In this document: in pieces, positions 19,159-28,353 of the stretch | Layout of the letters: the number at the start of each line of letters is the position of its first letter | How positions within the stretch are numbered: the first letter of the stretch is position 1 | DNA from: Fluviicola chungangensis | Lineage (GTDB): Bacteria; Bacteroidota; Bacteroidia; Flavobacteriales_D; Crocinitomicaceae | Reading direction: 5' to 3' | Length of the DNA: 64,000 nucleotides | Assembly (NCBI RefSeq): GCF_007558725.1 | Contig: NZ_VLPL01000007.1 | Span: 62,001 to 126,000, forward strand | Program-made: the position numbers and the translations under genes | The notes under the pieces: model-generated | Databases searched by the model: none | Told to the model about the DNA's origin: nothing | The model's input: the letters and a program-made list of their open reading frames with translations, nothing else

Positions 19159-19506
19159 TTATTTTCGTAAATTTTGGACGAATTTTACCAATCCTTTTAT
19201 TTCCGGTGTACTCAGCATGTCTTCATAAGGCATCATCCCCTTATCGTTTCCTTTCCGGATCATTTTTTCAATGGCTTTTTCATCCAGGGTACTGATGGAC
19301 AAATCCTTTGCATTGGAGGCCTTCAGCGTTCCATCGGGTCCGTGGCAAGAAGCACAATTCAGCGTATACACCGCCCGTGCGTCTTCCAGGGAGATCGGTT
19401 CATTTGAAACAGGTTCACTGATTTTTTCCGGTTTTTCCGTTTCACCGCAAGCTGTACTCAGCAAACAAACGGAAAGAAGTATTCCGATACGCGTTTTTAG
19501 AACCAT
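19159..19506 (-). CDS. Cytochrome c lipoprotein
   Basis: 115 residues from ATG 19506. This start gives a lipoprotein signal (MVLKTRIGILLS then LLSTAC), unlike the earlier in-frame ATG at 19578. One CASCH haem-c site (CxxCH) lies near residue 50 and a distal methionine is available in GMMPYEDML, which fits class I cytochrome c. It should be a small periplasmic-face electron carrier anchored to a membrane by lipid. Its start overlaps the upstream membrane protein by 10 nt, so the two are co-translated and may form a redox pair. Confidence 0.87.
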   Translation of the reverse strand: MVLKTRIGILLSVCLLSTACGETEKPEKISEPVSNEPISLEDARAVYTLNCASCHGPDGTLKASNAKDLSISTLDEKAIEKMIRKGNDKGMMPYEDMLSTPEIKGLVKFVQNLRK

Positions 19507-19934
19507 GATCCTCCCAATGCTGTTCTGAACGGCCATGGAATCGCAAGGAAAATGATTACCAATACAATCACATACCAAATCAAAATGGTTTTGTGTTTTT
19601 TAGCCGGATCAATCGCTCTTTCCGCTTTCTTTCTACCAATAGTGATCAACGTAACGGCAATTACCATCAACAGGATGTGTTCCAACCCGAAGAAACGGTA
19701 CTGGGGGTTTTTCATCCATCCTTCCGCATAAGAAATCTTTCCGGTTAAGAAGGAAAGAACCGTTCCTATCAAAATTTGGATGTGTAATAGCACCATTGCA
19801 AACAAGTTCAGCATTTTATCGCTTTTCTCGTATTTACCACTTTTCAATTTCAGAATAGCGTTTACGATTGCGAAAAACAACAATGCCAGTGCCAACCAGC
19901 GTAATCCCGAATGTACATGTATCAATGCTCCCAT
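19497..19934 (-). CDS. Four-helix membrane protein, possibly haem-binding
   Basis: 145 residues from ATG 19934. Four hydrophobic segments are visible. Histidines sit near helix ends (IHVHSGLRW, LLHIQI, LEHILL), a pattern like small b-type cytochromes, but no defined signature is present. The start is set by the -7 box at 19953-19960, which overlaps the in-frame ATG at 19955 and so excludes it. Overlap with the cytochrome c gene supports a redox role. That role is inference; the family is otherwise uncharacterised to me. Confidence 0.7.
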   Translation of the reverse strand: MGALIHVHSGLRWLALALLFFAIVNAILKLKSGKYEKSDKMLNLFAMVLLHIQILIGTVLSFLTGKISYAEGWMKNPQYRFFGLEHILLMVIAVTLITIGRKKAERAIDPAKKHKTILIWYVIVLVIIFLAIPWPFRTALGGSWF

Positions 19935-19952
19935 AATATGTTTCTTTTTTGG

Positions 19953-19960
19953 CAAAATTA
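19953..19960 (-). promoter_or_regulatory. -7 box deciding the start of the 19934 gene
   Basis: On the minus strand the bases are TAATTTTG (TAnnTTTG). Transcription would begin about 19945, after the ATG at 19955 and before the ATG at 19934. Confidence 0.5.
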
Positions 19961-20049
19961 CCGAAAAAATGACCTCATTGGTCGAACTGAATCACTTATT
20001 TCCCATAGAATCACTATTTTTCAGCCCTTAAAACCAGAAGTTACCGAAA

Positions 20050-23000
20050 ATGATTCGCTATATTGTTGCTCTCTTATTTCCAGTGAGCGTTTTTTCGCAA
20101 GCTGAAAAGCCTCAGAACGGTGTCAAAGCTCCCGATCAAAACTCCTTTGTCCTGACCAATGTGACCATTATCATTTCCCCGGAAAAGACCATCGAAAACG
20201 GTACGATTACAGTCAGAAACGGCAAGATTACTGCCGTGGATAAATTCATGCTGTCTGCTCCAAAAGATTTGATGGTGATTGATGGGAATCATGCCGTAGT
20301 GGTTCCTTCTTTTATAGAAGTCAATTCCACGATGGGAATTCCTGCCGATCAAAAAGCGGAAAACAAAACCGGACCTTATTACTGGAACCATGCGATCCGA
20401 GCGGAATTCGATGCGATCGACTGGTACAAAACCGACGAGAAACTCACAGTCGAATATCAAAAAATGGGATTCGGTTCGGTATTGGTCCACAGAAACGATG
20501 GGTTGGCCCAAGGTTACGGAGCATTCATGCAATTGGGAACAACAGCTGCAGACCATCAGCCCTATTTAAGCAAAGCCGCTTCCTTCTATTCTTTCCGAAA
20601 AGGAAGTTCTCCACAAGATTATCCAAGCTCTTTGGTAGGGTCTATCGCTCTGTTAAGACAATCCTTCTACGATGCCCAATGGCATGCGGAATATGGAAAA
20701 GATGCCAACTATACCTTAGATGCCTTAACAACCCAACTGAAAAAACCTGCCTTTTTCAGCCTGGATGATAAATCCGATGTTTTTCGTGTTAAGTCATTTA
20801 TGCGCGAATTCAAACGCGACTTTATCGCGATCGGCACGGGCCAGGAGCAATTTTTAGGCAATGCATGGGACACACTGAAAATTCCGTTGGTGATTCCCAT
20901 CAATTTCCCGGAAGCGTTTGATTTAAAAGATCCGTACCTGGCACATGAAATTCCATACAGCGAATTGAAAATATGGGAAATGGCTTCCAGGAATCCGGGT
21001 TTCCTGTACAAGCACAAAGTTCCTTTCATTACTTCAGCGGCAGGCCATACAACAGCAGCAGATTTTTGGAAACACATTCACCAGGCTCTGGCAGCAGGCT
21101 GGTCCGTAAACGATGTATTGCGTTCCCTGACTGTTGCTCCGGCAACTCTTCTGGGTATTCAAAAGGAACTGGGAACCATCGAAACGGACAAATGGGCGAA
21201 CTTTACGGTGTACGATCAGAATCCCTTTCTTTTCCAGGCAAAAGTACTGGAAGTATTTTCAAAAGGAGAACGGAAAATATTTCAAAATGCCCCGATCTCT
21301 GACATCCGCGGAACATATAGCCTGAACATCGACGGGACAAAATACTGGCTGGAAATTGCCGGAACACCGAACCAACCGGAAGGAAAAGTGAAACTGGTGC
21401 GCATCATCCAGGATTCGCTGACCCTGGCAAACAAATCGGACACGCTGACTTCGAATGCGAAGCTTTCATTGGTAAACAATGATATTTCGATCCATTTCGT
21501 GCAACAACTTGACGGTGAAAAACAACCCTTCAGTTTAAAAGGAGAGGTCAATCCGCGGGTATTCATTTTTGAAGGCGAGGGAACGAATAACAATGGAAAA
21601 TGGATCAAATGGAGTGCTTTACGCAATAAAAAATACGAAGTGAAAGAGGAAACCAAACAAGCCTGGATACCAGATACCGTAAGTATCCCGGGTGTTCGTT
21701 TCCCGAACAGTGCCTATGGCTTCACTACCCCGCCGAAGCAATCAGTCATTATTTTCGAACAAGCTACCATCTGGACAAACACCGAAGAAGGAATTATCCA
21801 GGAAGGAACCGTGATCGTTGAAAACGGAAAGATCAAAGCAATCCACAAAGGGTCCGGAACATACCTGAAACCGCATGATGCGATTGTGATCAATGCACGT
21901 GGAAAAATCCTGACGACAGGAATCATTGATGAACATTCCCACATTGCCCTGACACGCGGTGTCAATGAAGGCGGACAGGCAGTTACCTGCGAGGTACGAA
22001 TGGAAGATGCGATCAATGCCGAAGACATCGATGTGTACCGCCAATTGGCCGGTGGTGTAACTGCGGCCCAATTACTGCACGGATCCGCCAACCCGATCGG
22101 TGGACAATCTGCTTTGGTGAAACTGAAATGGGGACATTACCCGCACGAATACGTGATTAAAAACGCTCCGAAATTTGTCAAGTTTGCATTGGGAGAAAAT
22201 GTCAAACAATCCAACTGGGGAGTAAGTAACCGTTTCCCGCAAACACGGATGGGTGTAGAACAGGTTTACATCGATGCATTTTCCAGGGCTTTGGCTTATC
22301 ATCAGGCAAAAAGCAGTCACCAGGCCGGAAAACACAAGGACAAGAATACAGCTCCCCCTGCAGTGGACCTCGAGCTGGAAGCTTTATATGAAATTGTTTC
22401 CGGCGAACGAAGAATTACCTGCCACAGCTATGTACAATCCGAAATCAATATGCTCATGCATGTAGCGGATTCATTCGGTTTCAAAGTCAATACCTTTACA
22501 CACATCCTGGAAGGGTACAAAGTGGCCGATAAAATGAAAGAACACGGCGTGGGGGCTTCTACTTTCTCCGATTGGTGGGCTTATAAGTTCGAAGTAATGG
22601 ATGCCATTCCTCAAAATGCTTCTTTGATGACGGACATGGGACTGATTGTTGCGATCAATTCGGATGATGCGGAAATGGGAAGACGTTTGAACCAGGAAGC
22701 TGCGAAAACGATCAAATACGGTGGCGCAACAGAGGATGAGGCATGGAAAATGGTCACCCTGAACCCGGCAAAACTGTTGCACCTGGATGATCGCATGGGA
22801 ACCGTACAAGTCGGAAAAGATGCTGATCTGGTCCTGTGGACAAACAATCCTTTAAGCATTACTGCAAAACCGGTTTATACGGTCGTAGACGGAGAGATCC
22901 TGTTCGACGCACAAAAAGATTTCCTTATTCAGCAGGAAATTGCAGCCGAACGGGTACGCATCATTGCAAAAATGTCGGAAGAAAGCAAGAAAGGCGAACC

Positions 23001-23088
23001 GACGAAACCCTTCACGCGTAAACGCAAAGGTCACTTTCATTGCAACACACTTGGTGAGGAGGCATCTTTCGAAACAAATGAACACTAA
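20050..23088 (+). CDS. Double-domain amidohydrolase, first domain degenerate
   Basis: 1012 residues with a signal peptide (MIRYIVALLF...VFSQ). Two amidohydrolase-type TIM-barrel modules are joined by a beta-rich linker (about 420-550). The second is complete at the entry motif: His629-Ser-His631 in IIDEHSHIAL, with later ITCHSY and NSDDAEMGRR metal-site blocks. The first has Asn92-Ser-Thr94 in IEVNSTMG where HxH should be, so it should not bind metals. The next gene shares the NST variant. Family members include imidazolonepropionase-like and prolidase-like enzymes; the substrate is unknown. Probably periplasmic. Confidence 0.87.
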   Translation: MIRYIVALLFPVSVFSQAEKPQNGVKAPDQNSFVLTNVTIIISPEKTIENGTITVRNGKITAVDKFMLSAPKDLMVIDGNHAVVVPSFIEVNSTMGIPADQKAENKTGPYYWNHAIRAEFDAIDWYKTDEKLTVEYQKMGFGSVLVHRNDGLAQGYGAFMQLGTTAADHQPYLSKAASFYSFRKGSSPQDYPSSLVGSIALLRQSFYDAQWHAEYGKDANYTLDALTTQLKKPAFFSLDDKSDVFRVKSFMREFKRDFIAIGTGQEQFLGNAWDTLKIPLVIPINFPEAFDLKDPYLAHEIPYSELKIWEMASRNPGFLYKHKVPFITSAAGHTTAADFWKHIHQALAAGWSVNDVLRSLTVAPATLLGIQKELGTIETDKWANFTVYDQNPFLFQAKVLEVFSKGERKIFQNAPISDIRGTYSLNIDGTKYWLEIAGTPNQPEGKVKLVRIIQDSLTLANKSDTLTSNAKLSLVNNDISIHFVQQLDGEKQPFSLKGEVNPRVFIFEGEGTNNNGKWIKWSALRNKKYEVKEETKQAWIPDTVSIPGVRFPNSAYGFTTPPKQSVIIFEQATIWTNTEEGIIQEGTVIVENGKIKAIHKGSGTYLKPHDAIVINARGKILTTGIIDEHSHIALTRGVNEGGQAVTCEVRMEDAINAEDIDVYRQLAGGVTAAQLLHGSANPIGGQSALVKLKWGHYPHEYVIKNAPKFVKFALGENVKQSNWGVSNRFPQTRMGVEQVYIDAFSRALAYHQAKSSHQAGKHKDKNTAPPAVDLELEALYEIVSGERRITCHSYVQSEINMLMHVADSFGFKVNTFTHILEGYKVADKMKEHGVGASTFSDWWAYKFEVMDAIPQNASLMTDMGLIVAINSDDAEMGRRLNQEAAKTIKYGGATEDEAWKMVTLNPAKLLHLDDRMGTVQVGKDADLVLWTNNPLSITAKPVYTVVDGEILFDAQKDFLIQQEIAAERVRIIAKMSEESKKGEPTKPFTRKRKGHFHCNTLGEEASFETNEH

Positions 23089-23106
23089 GCATCCAACATT
23101 CTGAAT

Positions 23107-24381
23107 ATGAAGACAAGTATCGCAACTTTTTTGATCCTGCTGATTGGTTTGAACGGCTACGGACAAAAGAAATACAACAAGATCCTGATTGAAGGGGCCA
23201 CTCTGCATATCGGGAACGGACAGGTGATTCCTACCGGATCTGTCGGAATTGAGAACGGAGTTATCACCCTGGTGAAGAATACATTGGCCTATACCTATAA
23301 CAAAACAGACTGGGATACGGTCATCAACTTGAGCGGACAGCACCTCTATCCCGGATTTGTTGCCCCCAATTCTACTTTGGGTTTAACAGAGATCGACGCC
23401 GTCAGAGCTTCCCGTGATTTTCATGAAATGGGAACCTTCAATCCGCATGTACGTGCTCAAATCGCCTACAATTGTGAATCATCCGTTATTGAAACGGTTC
23501 GAACCAACGGTATTCTTATCATCCAAACGACACCACGCGGCGGACGGATTTCCGGACAATCGAGCCTGATGGCAAGTGCGTGCTGGAACTGGGAAGACGG
23601 GACACTGAAAGCAGACGACGGAATTCACATCGAATGGCCTTCTGCTTATAGTCGCAATTGGGGTGACCCGATCACCAAACCGAACGAAGCCTACGAAGAT
23701 CAAAAACGCGAACTGATTGCCTATTTGACTAATGCAAAAGTCAGTGCAAACAATAAGGATAAGAACACCCCCCTTCAATTCAGTGCCTTGAGTGAAGGTT
23801 TTACCGGGGAAAAACGGCTTTATTTCCATGCAAATGAAGTACAGCAGATCAATGACATCCTGGATCTAATTACCGAATTGGAAATCAAATTCCCGGTGAT
23901 CGTGGGCGGATACGAAAGCTACCTGGTTGCCGACCGGTTGAAAATCAAAAAAATTCCGGTTATGCTGGGTCGTTTGCATTCCTTGCCGCAACACGATGAC
24001 GATCCTTTTGACTTGCCTTATAAATTGCCGTTCCTATTACAACAGGCGGGTGTGCAATTCTGTTTGCAAAACGAAGGAGACATGGAAGCAATGAATGCAC
24101 GTAATTTGCCTTTCCTGGCAGGAACAGCCATGTCTTATGGCTTGACCGAAGAGGAAGCAATTCGCTCAATCACCTTAAGTACTTGCGAGATCATGGGGAT
24201 TTCAAAAAACTACGGAAGCATTGAGGTCGGTAAAAAAGCTACGCTTTACGGTTCGGTTGGTTCTGCTTTGGAAATGAAAGGAAACCAGGCATCACTCTTG
24301 ATGATTAACGGAGCTTTTGTTCCGACTACGAATTTCCAAACGGAGCTTTATAATAAGTATAAAACGAAGTACGGGAAGTAA
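23107..24381 (+). CDS. Amidohydrolase-like protein lacking the HxH motif
   Basis: 424 residues with a signal peptide (MKTSIATFLILLIG...YGQ). It is homologous to the first module of the preceding gene: the block YPGFVAPNSTLGL carries Asn88-Ser-Thr90 instead of HxH. It keeps the family C-terminus with LTEEEAIRSITLS and GSIEVGKKATLYGS. Loss of the metal ligands suggests a non-catalytic partner for the 1012-residue protein. The 18-nt spacing makes an operon likely. Confidence 0.82.
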   Translation: MKTSIATFLILLIGLNGYGQKKYNKILIEGATLHIGNGQVIPTGSVGIENGVITLVKNTLAYTYNKTDWDTVINLSGQHLYPGFVAPNSTLGLTEIDAVRASRDFHEMGTFNPHVRAQIAYNCESSVIETVRTNGILIIQTTPRGGRISGQSSLMASACWNWEDGTLKADDGIHIEWPSAYSRNWGDPITKPNEAYEDQKRELIAYLTNAKVSANNKDKNTPLQFSALSEGFTGEKRLYFHANEVQQINDILDLITELEIKFPVIVGGYESYLVADRLKIKKIPVMLGRLHSLPQHDDDPFDLPYKLPFLLQQAGVQFCLQNEGDMEAMNARNLPFLAGTAMSYGLTEEEAIRSITLSTCEIMGISKNYGSIEVGKKATLYGSVGSALEMKGNQASLLMINGAFVPTTNFQTELYNKYKTKYGK

Positions 24382-24554
24382 GACGAATTACATCCTGTTT
24401 TGTCAATTCGAGTACACCCACAACAGTGTCGATTTTCGGATTTTGGAAAGGTGTTTATCGCTTATTGTATCTGACCCCGAAAAAATTTAACAACTTATTA
24501 AAACTAATTATTCCTATCTCTATGTAATTTCACTTGCACCCTAAATTAGAAACA

Positions 24555-25520
24555 ATGAAAAAAAATTACCTTTTAGCCACTTTATTGCTTTTAAGTGGAT
24601 CTTTGTCCGCTCAATCACTCAACCGATCAGATATTTTTTTTCAACCCGGTGAATCGTATACCCGGTATTACTGTGATTCCATTGATCCCGGACCGGGTGG
24701 TAATGGCGTCACCTGGAACCTATCTTCTTTAAGTAGTTATGCTAATGAAACACAAATGGTTACGGATTATTCAGGAGCTACTTATCCAAGTGCAAGCATC
24801 CAAGTAGCTATCCCTTCATCAGAGGATTACTATCAAGTTTCCGATACACTTATTCAATTGGTAGGCAGACATTCTCTTGGTTTCCCCGGCTATTATTCGT
24901 TTACCGATGCTATGGATTATCTGAAATTTCCCATTACCTCCTTATTGAACTATTCAGACACGTATTCCTGCAATTATGTAAACAATATTGGTCATAGTAT
25001 GTCAGAAACCGGTTCCATTCAACGCGAATTCTCAGGATCCGGAGTGCTGATTACTCCAATCGGTACTTTTACGGATGTCGTACGAATTAAATCCATACAT
25101 ATTCTCAGTACAACAGATAATACTAATGGGAATATTTATCCCGACACGCTCATTACCTACTATTGGTATAAAGCAGGAGTGCATCACGAGTTGGCAAGTG
25201 TCATACATGGAAACTCATTTTCAGGACCGTATGCCATTTCAACCTACCTGGATGTTCCGGCAGATTTAGGAATGGAAGAAAATCCTTCCATTCGGTTCTC
25301 CTTATTCCCTAATCCATCAGCCACATTCATAACCATTCAATCCGATGAGGTGATTTCCAAAGTAGAAGTATATCAACTCTCAGGAGAATTGGAAATGGGA
25401 CAAACTGTGAACAGTACTTCTTCCCAAATAGATCTTTCCACTTTGAACGCGGGAATGTACCTGGTGAAAATATACAGAAAAGACGAGGCCGTTTCTGTGA
25501 AGCGCATTACAAAGAATTAA
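24555..25520 (+). CDS. T9SS cargo protein with type A sorting domain
   Basis: 321 residues from ATG 24555, which gives a signal peptide (MKKNYLLATLLLLS...LSAQ). The in-frame TTG at 24534 is less likely. The C-terminal 75 residues form a Por-secretion-type sorting domain: FSLFPNPSATFITIQ, then VEVYQLSGE, then LSTLNAGMYLVKIY. The mature part (about 20-245) is not a family I recognise. It should be secreted across the outer membrane by the type IX system. A weak terminator follows at 25540. Confidence 0.83.
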   Translation: MKKNYLLATLLLLSGSLSAQSLNRSDIFFQPGESYTRYYCDSIDPGPGGNGVTWNLSSLSSYANETQMVTDYSGATYPSASIQVAIPSSEDYYQVSDTLIQLVGRHSLGFPGYYSFTDAMDYLKFPITSLLNYSDTYSCNYVNNIGHSMSETGSIQREFSGSGVLITPIGTFTDVVRIKSIHILSTTDNTNGNIYPDTLITYYWYKAGVHHELASVIHGNSFSGPYAISTYLDVPADLGMEENPSIRFSLFPNPSATFITIQSDEVISKVEVYQLSGELEMGQTVNSTSSQIDLSTLNAGMYLVKIYRKDEAVSVKRITKN

Positions 25521-25539
25521 CCGGTTTAAAAATCGTTGA

Positions 25540-25573
25540 GAAATCCTTTTCCCCCAAAACAGAAGGGTTTTTC
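25540..25573 (+). terminator. Terminator after the T9SS cargo gene
   Basis: AAATCCTT (25541-25548) pairs with AAGGGTTT (25563-25570) with one wobble pair, followed by a short T run. Confidence 0.6.
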
Positions 25574-25671
25574 GTTTCTAAAGAGAAAAACAATGTTCTT
25601 TTACAGTTTGTTTTAACCTTTCCTAACAAAAGCTTCTCTCGTCTGAAACAAGCATTGTCAATTTTGTTTCC

Positions 25672-25679
25672 TATTTTTG
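25672..25679 (+). promoter_or_regulatory. -7 box for sodA
   Basis: TATTTTTG matches TAnnTTTG, 26 nt before the ATG at 25705. No convincing -33 TTTG at the usual spacing. Confidence 0.45.
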
Positions 25680-25704
25680 TTAGACAACATAAAAAATAAT
25701 TGTT

Positions 25705-26304
25705 ATGGCATTTGAATTACCAAAATTAGCATACGCATACGATGCATTAGAGCCACATATTGACGCTCGCACGATGGAGATCCACTATTCAAAACACCAC
25801 CAGGCATACGCAACAAACCTGAATAATGCGATTGCAGGAACGGATTTGGAAGGAAAATCAATCGAGTATATTTTACAAAACTGCAAAGACAAGCCAGCTG
25901 TTCGCAACAACGGAGGTGGTTTCTGGAACCACAACCTGTTTTGGGAGATCATGGCTCCGAATGCCGGAGGAACTCCAACAGGAGAATTGGCGCAAGCTAT
26001 CAACGACGCTTTCGGAACATTTGAGCATTTCAAAGATGAATTTTCAAAAGCAGGTGCTACCCGTTTCGGTTCGGGTTGGGCATGGCTGTGTGTTGAAGGA
26101 GGGAAATTGGTGATCTGTTCTACTCCGAACCAGGACAACCCGATTATGGGTGAAGGGTGCAAAGGGACACCGATTTTGGCTATGGACGTTTGGGAACATG
26201 CTTACTATTTGCATTACCAAAACCGTCGCCCGGATTACATCAACGCATTCTTCAATGTAATCAATTGGGATGCCGTTGCGAAGAAATACGCAGCAGCGAA
26301 ATAA
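25705..26304 (+). CDS. sodA: Superoxide dismutase, Mn type by sequence
   Basis: 199 residues. Metal ligands are visible in [18 protein letters not shown] and DVWEHAYY. Two residues that separate Mn from Fe enzymes favour manganese: Gly instead of Gln before the FWNHN histidine ([10 protein letters not shown]), and the Gln of [10 protein letters not shown], the position of E. coli SodA Gln146. No signal peptide, so cytosolic. It dismutates superoxide. It is monocistronic, with its own -7 box and a bidirectional terminator. Cambialistic use of iron cannot be excluded. Confidence 0.95.
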   Translation: MAFELPKLAYAYDALEPHIDARTMEIHYSKHHQAYATNLNNAIAGTDLEGKSIEYILQNCKDKPAVRNNGGGFWNHNLFWEIMAPNAGGTPTGELAQAINDAFGTFEHFKDEFSKAGATRFGSGWAWLCVEGGKLVICSTPNQDNPIMGEGCKGTPILAMDVWEHAYYLHYQNRRPDYINAFFNVINWDAVAKKYAAAK

Positions 26305-26322
26305 TTAATCAGACCATTTTAT

Positions 26323-26363
26323 AAAAAAGTAGGGCTGCAATTAATCGCAGCCCTACTTTTTTT
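26323..26363. terminator. Bidirectional terminator between sodA and the choice-of-anchor gene
   Basis: AAAAAAGTAGGGCTGC (26323-26338) pairs perfectly with its complement at 26347-26362, with A and T tracts on opposite sides. It sits between convergent genes. Confidence 0.9.
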
Positions 26364-26377
26364 ACGTAAACAACGAA

Positions 26378-28021
26378 CTATTGCTTCGTCACAACCAATC
26401 GTTTTGGTGCCGACTGATCCATGCGAACCAGGTAAACCCCTTGTTTCAAATTGCTGATATCGAAGCTTGTTTTAAAACCGCCTCCTGACGGATAAATTTC
26501 GGTTACCACTGCTCCGTCGATCGTTAAAATCTGAATCAGTTTCACTTCTTTGTCTGAAGTGATTTCCACGATCTTATCTGCCGGGTTCGGAGCTATGCTC
26601 CATTGCATTTCTTTGTACTCTTCCAAGCCCAGGTAAGGTGTGCCGTTGATCGTAATTCCTTCGGTGAGGATCGCATAATCCGCGTCCATCAGGATCCCTC
26701 CTGCGGGAACATCAAAGAATAAGGTATCCGTATGCGGAATGTATGGCACATCGACCAATAAATAATAGGAACCTGCTTCTACATGATTGATGGTATACGT
26801 TCCGTCTGAAGCGGTGTAAGCAAACCCTCTTGTTTCATGTGTTTGTGCATTTTTCAGCAACATCAAAGCTCCTTCAAAAGGCACATTCAGTGATTTTAGG
26901 TATGAAGTATCCACTACGATTGTTCCCGAAACGCTTCCGGATGCGCTTAATACATCCAGTGTATCCGCATTGATGTTGGCGCTATTTAGGAAACATGGCA
27001 ATCCGATCGCATCTGCTCCTGTCCAGGTAGAACTGGTAGCAAAATAAAGCGGAACTGCTCCGGGGAATAACACCGGATCAGGTGTAAAACGCACGTGGTA
27101 CAATCCTGTCGGCAAGCTGTCTGCTACATAACTTCCATTCGTTACATTTACCGTTTCTACCGGTGTGGCAACCAAGGTATCCTGAACGAAATTGAACACT
27201 TCCAGGACTCCTTCGGCCGGTTGTCCGTTTACGGTCAAACTTCCTGAAATATCGTTGTTTGCCTCTTGCTCGTCCAAAAAGATTGCAGAATCATAAACCC
27301 CATCGGAAACATCTGAAATAACCAATTTGATGTGGTAAGTATTTCCTACCTGTGCAAAGAATTTTGCCTCCAAAGGAACCGTATATGCATCGAATACAAA
27401 ATTCGTGGAATTCATTCCAGTCGAATTGTCGACGTAATATTGCGAATTGACAAACTGGTTGATCGAATTGATCTCTACCGGAACAGTAGTTCCCGGCACA
27501 TTGGCAATGTTCACAGGCACTCCCCCGTTCTCAGATACTAGGAACAGAAAGCGGTCCGTATACTGCGTATTCGAGTATTCCGGATATTCTTCCGAAGCAA
27601 AAATGTAGTTGAATCGAATCGTATCCGTAATGATCGGAGTAAAATCAAATTGGACGGAGACCGCATCGTAACTGTAAGCACCTTGCCCGGTGATATTCCC
27701 ATATTGGATAATATCGTAATCCCCCGGCATGTTCATGTTGACACTTGCAAAACTTGTAGAAGGTGCACTGGACAAGTTCGGATACCCCGTTGAAAGCACC
27801 AAACCACTGTTTACCCCAAGGGATGAACCGTTTTCAAAACGGGCGATCTGGTTTTGTGTTCCCTGGAGACCTACATTGGTAATTCCCTGACATTGAACAC
27901 CGAAGATATTCGTGATCAGTACTTCCAGGTCGGAAACCCCCGAATAGATTAATTGGGAATTGGAATAATTGGAATAAGTAAGCAGGAGAGCAATTACAAA
28001 TGTAGTTTTCAATTGTTTCAT
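26378..28021 (-). CDS. Choice-of-anchor L domain protein with T9SS sorting domain
   Basis: 547 residues. Signal peptide at 1-22 (ending NSNSQ). A choice-of-anchor L domain follows (about 25-250), recognised by SSLGVNSGLVLSTG, FNYIFASEEYPEY and KLVISDVSDGVYDSAIFLDE. Then come one or two carboxypeptidase-like or CNA-B beta-sandwich repeats (about 255-455, for example GTYTINHVEAGSYYLLVD). A C-terminal type A sorting domain has WSIAPNPADKIVEI and LKQGVYLVRM. It should be surface-exposed or secreted, possibly adhesive. Function is not defined. Confidence 0.87.
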   Translation of the reverse strand: MKQLKTTFVIALLLTYSNYSNSQLIYSGVSDLEVLITNIFGVQCQGITNVGLQGTQNQIARFENGSSLGVNSGLVLSTGYPNLSSAPSTSFASVNMNMPGDYDIIQYGNITGQGAYSYDAVSVQFDFTPIITDTIRFNYIFASEEYPEYSNTQYTDRFLFLVSENGGVPVNIANVPGTTVPVEINSINQFVNSQYYVDNSTGMNSTNFVFDAYTVPLEAKFFAQVGNTYHIKLVISDVSDGVYDSAIFLDEQEANNDISGSLTVNGQPAEGVLEVFNFVQDTLVATPVETVNVTNGSYVADSLPTGLYHVRFTPDPVLFPGAVPLYFATSSTWTGADAIGLPCFLNSANINADTLDVLSASGSVSGTIVVDTSYLKSLNVPFEGALMLLKNAQTHETRGFAYTASDGTYTINHVEAGSYYLLVDVPYIPHTDTLFFDVPAGGILMDADYAILTEGITINGTPYLGLEEYKEMQWSIAPNPADKIVEITSDKEVKLIQILTIDGAVVTEIYPSGGGFKTSFDISNLKQGVYLVRMDQSAPKRLVVTKQ

Positions 28022-28107
28022 AGCGCGGATTATTTTTCTTTCGACATGAACTAGACGCTACGTTCAGAAAGAAAGTTGCACTGCGTTTTTTTTAAACAAC
28101 AAAAAAA

Positions 28108-28353
28108 CTAGTTTACCGCTTCTACAGCAACGATCTCAGGAGCAACCTTTTTTACTGCTTCTTCCAATCCTGCTTTAATTGTCATGACACTCATGGAACA
28201 ATCGCTGCAAGCACCGAGTAATCTCACCTGTACGACGCCCTCATCAGTAATATTAACCAATTCCATGTCTCCTCCGTCAGCAATCAGATGAGGTCTTAAC
28301 TCACCCAGCGAAAGGTTAATCTTATCGGTTAATTCGGATTTATTTAACACCAT
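28108..28353 (-). CDS. NifU C-terminal domain iron-sulfur scaffold protein
   Basis: 81 residues consisting only of the NifU-like/Nfu domain. It contains RPHLIADGGDMELV and LLGACSDCSMSVMTIK; the CSDC pair (CxxC) ligates a 4Fe-4S cluster in Nfu dimers. Its start overlaps the end of the mrp gene by 14 nt. The pair should assemble and transfer iron-sulfur clusters to apoproteins in the cytosol. Confidence 0.93.
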   Translation of the reverse strand: MVLNKSELTDKINLSLGELRPHLIADGGDMELVNITDEGVVQVRLLGACSDCSMSVMTIKAGLEEAVKKVAPEIVAVEAVN

